In this document: piece after piece, positions 5,225 through 7,083 of the stretch
Layout of the letters: each line of letters opens with the position of its first letter
Numbering within the stretch: the first letter of the stretch is position 1
NCBI GenBank assembly: GCA_900322165.1
Contig: ONYR01000152.1
Span: 1 to 7,083 of the forward strand
Source of the DNA: an uncultured Eubacteriales bacterium
GTDB lineage: Bacteria; Bacillota; Clostridia; Lachnospirales; Bianqueaceae
Direction of reading: 5' to 3'
Length of the DNA: 7,083 nucleotides
Notes under the pieces: generated by a model
Databases searched by the model: none
What the model was told of the DNA's origin: nothing
The model's input: the letters and a program-made list of their open reading frames with translations, nothing else
Program-made: the position numbers and the translations under genes

Positions 5225-6850
5225 ATGTTTTCCTGTCCCAGCTGCGGCGGCAAAATCATTTTCGACATTGACCGGCAAAAGCCGGTCTGCGAATATTGTT
5301 CGACCGCCTTTAACGTAGAGGATCTCGGTCCGGGCATTGCTCAGAATGTGACGACCTACGAGACGAGTGTTTACGTCTGCAAAAACTGCGGCACCGAAGT
5401 CACCTCGCCTGACAACCAGGTCGTCAGTTTCTGTTCTTTCTGTGGGTCCGAGTCGATCCTTGAGGAGCGCACCGCGTCGATCCACAGTCCCGAGACGATT
5501 CTTCCGTTCCGCGTTTCCAAAAAAGAGATGCATCAAAAATACGCGGACGCGCTCAAGGGGGTCCGCTATCTTCCCAAGGATTTCAAAGACCCGAAGCGCA
5601 TCGATTCCATGCGCGGGATCTATATGCCCTACTGGGCTATCGCGGCGGATTTCCAGCCGAGATTGGATTTCAAAGTAACCTCCGTCACTTCTCTCCCGTC
5701 AAACTACGAGCGGGTGAATGATTATACCGGATCTTTTTCCTGTCGAACGAAAACCAGGTTTCTGACCGATGCTTCTTCAGCCCTCGACGATACGGTTGCG
5801 GCGCAGATCGAACCCTTCTCGGAAGAAGACGCCGTCCCCTTCCATCCTGCTTATCTGGCCGGGTTTTATGCTGACAAGGCAGATGTCCCGCCGGAGAAGT
5901 ACATGGCTCAGGTCAACGAGAAGGCGAGAAAGGACGCGGTCCGAGCCATCAAGGCAGCCTGCCCCGACAAAGAGGCAGACATTCGGATCCTGCCGACCGT
6001 GCGGGATGAAAAGAGCCCGCTTATCATCATGCCGGAGGATCGCGAGGATTACGAAGCAAGCCTTGTCCCCGCCTCCCTGCGTGATTACCATGAAGCACTG
6101 ATGCCGGTCTGGTTTCTGACACACCGCTCCAAAAAACGTGTTTCCTACACCATCGCGAACGGCGCGAATGGTAAATTCTATACCGATCTGCCGGTCGATC
6201 AGCCTAAATTCTGGCTTGTTACAGCCGGGATCGCCGCGGTTCTTTTCGCCCTGCTCTCTCTTATCTTTTTCCTGCGCCCTCAGACCGCACTTGTTTTATC
6301 CATTTTTGTCGTAGCGCTCACGATGCAGGCTTTCCGCTCCGAGCTTGTGGAATTCGTCATCCACGAAACCCATCTGCTGGACCTTGGAGCGACACAAACC
6401 TCTCCGGATGCGCTGCAGAAGACCCGCAAAAAGATCCGGGAACGCAAATCCAACAAGACCGCCGCGGTCGTGATGACCTGGGTATTCATTGGTTTCTTTG
6501 GTTTTCTTTTCCTTATCCCGGATGCCTGGGGGTTCTCGGCGTTTGCTTTCTGTACCTATTCTGTCATCGTCGGAGCATTTCAGCTCCACGCCATCATTAA
6601 GGATACCCGGAAACTGCACTCCACTCTTTTGATGATCGTCGGCATCGCTGCCTATGTCACGATCATCGCCGGCATTGTCCTTCTGATCGTGAAACCGGTC
6701 AGTGACCTCTGGTTCTACGGCGGCTGCCTCTTCTGCCTGCTGGGTGCGCTCGCGCTCTCGGCGATGATGATCCACTGCTACAACCTGAAGGCTTCCCGGC
6801 CGCTTCCTCAGTACTTCAGACGGGAAGGAGGGTTCAATGATGCGCAGTAA
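5225..6850 (+). CDS. Double zinc-ribbon multi-pass membrane protein, copy 2
   Basis: This 541-residue paralogue of the protein at 2759 keeps all eight zinc-ribbon cysteines at the same positions (4, 7, 22, 25, 52, 55, 70, 73) and the strongly shared IEDLGPGIAQNVTTYE-type linker (here VEDLGPG). RGIYMPYW, YLAGFYAD and MPVWFLT recur. Hydrophobic segments lie near 330-349, 353-369, 413-431, 434-452, 466-488 and 496-514. It differs most in the segment around 140-180 (the beta-rich part after RGIYMPYW) and has roughly 18 extra residues around 255-285 before DYHEALMPVW. It ends GGFNDAQ, and its stop overlaps the next TPM gene by the same 11 bp as in copy 1. The conserved ribbons and landmarks suggest both copies are functional. 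Two different paralogues in one operon could form a hetero-oligomer or have distinct partners; this is inference. Confidence 0.9.
   Translation: MFSCPSCGGKIIFDIDRQKPVCEYCSTAFNVEDLGPGIAQNVTTYETSVYVCKNCGTEVTSPDNQVVSFCSFCGSESILEERTASIHSPETILPFRVSKKEMHQKYADALKGVRYLPKDFKDPKRIDSMRGIYMPYWAIAADFQPRLDFKVTSVTSLPSNYERVNDYTGSFSCRTKTRFLTDASSALDDTVAAQIEPFSEEDAVPFHPAYLAGFYADKADVPPEKYMAQVNEKARKDAVRAIKAACPDKEADIRILPTVRDEKSPLIIMPEDREDYEASLVPASLRDYHEALMPVWFLTHRSKKRVSYTIANGANGKFYTDLPVDQPKFWLVTAGIAAVLFALLSLIFFLRPQTALVLSIFVVALTMQAFRSELVEFVIHETHLLDLGATQTSPDALQKTRKKIRERKSNKTAAVVMTWVFIGFFGFLFLIPDAWGFSAFAFCTYSVIVGAFQLHAIIKDTRKLHSTLLMIVGIAAYVTIIAGIVLLIVKPVSDLWFYGGCLFCLLGALALSAMMIHCYNLKASRPLPQYFRREGGFNDAQ
6826..6831 (+). 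promoter_or_regulatory. Ribosome-binding site that selects the start at 6840
   Basis: Two in-frame ATGs occur back to back at 6837 and 6840. AGGAGG ends 8 nt before 6840, exactly as for the first TPM gene, and the peptide from 6840 (MRSK) aligns with MRSN of that gene. I choose 6840; 6837 would add one Met. Confidence 0.65.
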
Positions 6851-7083
6851 AACCAACCGATCCTTATGCACCATTCTTGCTTTTCTTCTTGTTTTCGGAT
6901 TCCTCGTGCTGATGCTGCCCTGCCGCGCGCTGGCGGATGATCTCACCTACCGGAATCCGGACACCGGCTACCAGGCCATCATCCGGGATGACGCCAATCT
7001 TCTGACCGACGAAGAAGAGAACGATCTTCTGGGCTACATGAAACCATTGACCCGCTACGGTCATGTCATGTTTGCTTCGACAA
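6840..7083 (+). CDS. TPM-domain protein, second copy (3' end beyond the window)
   Basis: Eighty-one codons are visible. They begin MRSKTNRSLCTILAF, have a strongly hydrophobic signal peptide ending near CRALADD, and then NPDTGYQA and DDANLLTDEEENDLL, the start of a TPM domain, continuing MKPLTRYGHVMFAS. This parallels residue by residue the first TPM protein (NPSTGYEARVLDEADLLTD, MKPLTEYGNILFAS), while the signal peptide has diverged. A cysteine just before the likely cleavage site (LPCRALA) might suggest a lipobox, but the following residues do not fit one well. The gene overlaps the upstream zinc-ribbon gene by 11 bp and runs off the right edge; a glycine tail and membrane anchor would be expected there. 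Confidence 0.88.
   Translation, partial: MRSKTNRSLCTILAFLLVFGFLVLMLPCRALADDLTYRNPDTGYQAIIRDDANLLTDEEENDLLGYMKPLTRYGHVMFAST

Noticed and set aside
2759..6850. Primosomal or helicase function for the zinc-ribbon proteins
   Set aside because: Only the zinc ribbons invite that name; there are no ATPase motifs, and the C-terminal part is a multi-pass membrane domain.

Overview
The window looks like chromosomal DNA of a Gram-positive bacterium of the Bacillota, most likely a member of the Clostridia. The reasons are strong AGGAGG ribosome-binding sites, GC-rich coding sequence, a zinc-ribbon membrane protein family that is common in Clostridia, and a TPM-domain protein with a poly-glycine tail ending in HSF. 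This assignment is an inference from sequence style and not a database result.

Layout. Positions 1-1139 (minus strand) hold the N-terminal part of a cytoplasmic glycoside-hydrolase-like protein resembling GH106. It is interrupted by an apparent one-base frameshift near 147-150 and runs off the left edge. Positions 1250-1771 (minus) encode a small FMN-dependent nitroreductase-family protein. Its last codons lie inside a three-unit, 22-bp tandem repeat that fills much of the gap to the hydrolase gene. Positions 1772-2758 are a long gene-free divergent intergenic region. It holds six tandem units of exactly 47 bp (1831-2098), then a possible leftward promoter (2119-2147), then an array of twelve alternately inverted TGAGATGAC half-sites (2179-2493), then a 51-bp direct repeat (2551-2652), and finally a good rightward promoter (2694-2721).

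Positions 2759-7083 (plus) hold a tandemly duplicated two-gene module. Each module has a multi-pass membrane protein with two N-terminal four-cysteine zinc ribbons (523 and 541 aa), followed, with an identical 11-bp overlap, by a secreted or membrane-anchored TPM-domain protein (262 aa, and a second copy cut by the right edge). A 10-bp-stem hairpin separates the two modules.

How it may work. The overlapping stop and start with a Shine-Dalgarno inside the upstream gene suggest that each zinc-ribbon protein and its TPM partner are translationally coupled. They may form a membrane complex, with the zinc ribbons probably inside the cell and the TPM domain outside, but the function is unknown. The minus-strand genes appear metabolically unrelated to the module. 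The repeat-rich region is the least explained part of the window.
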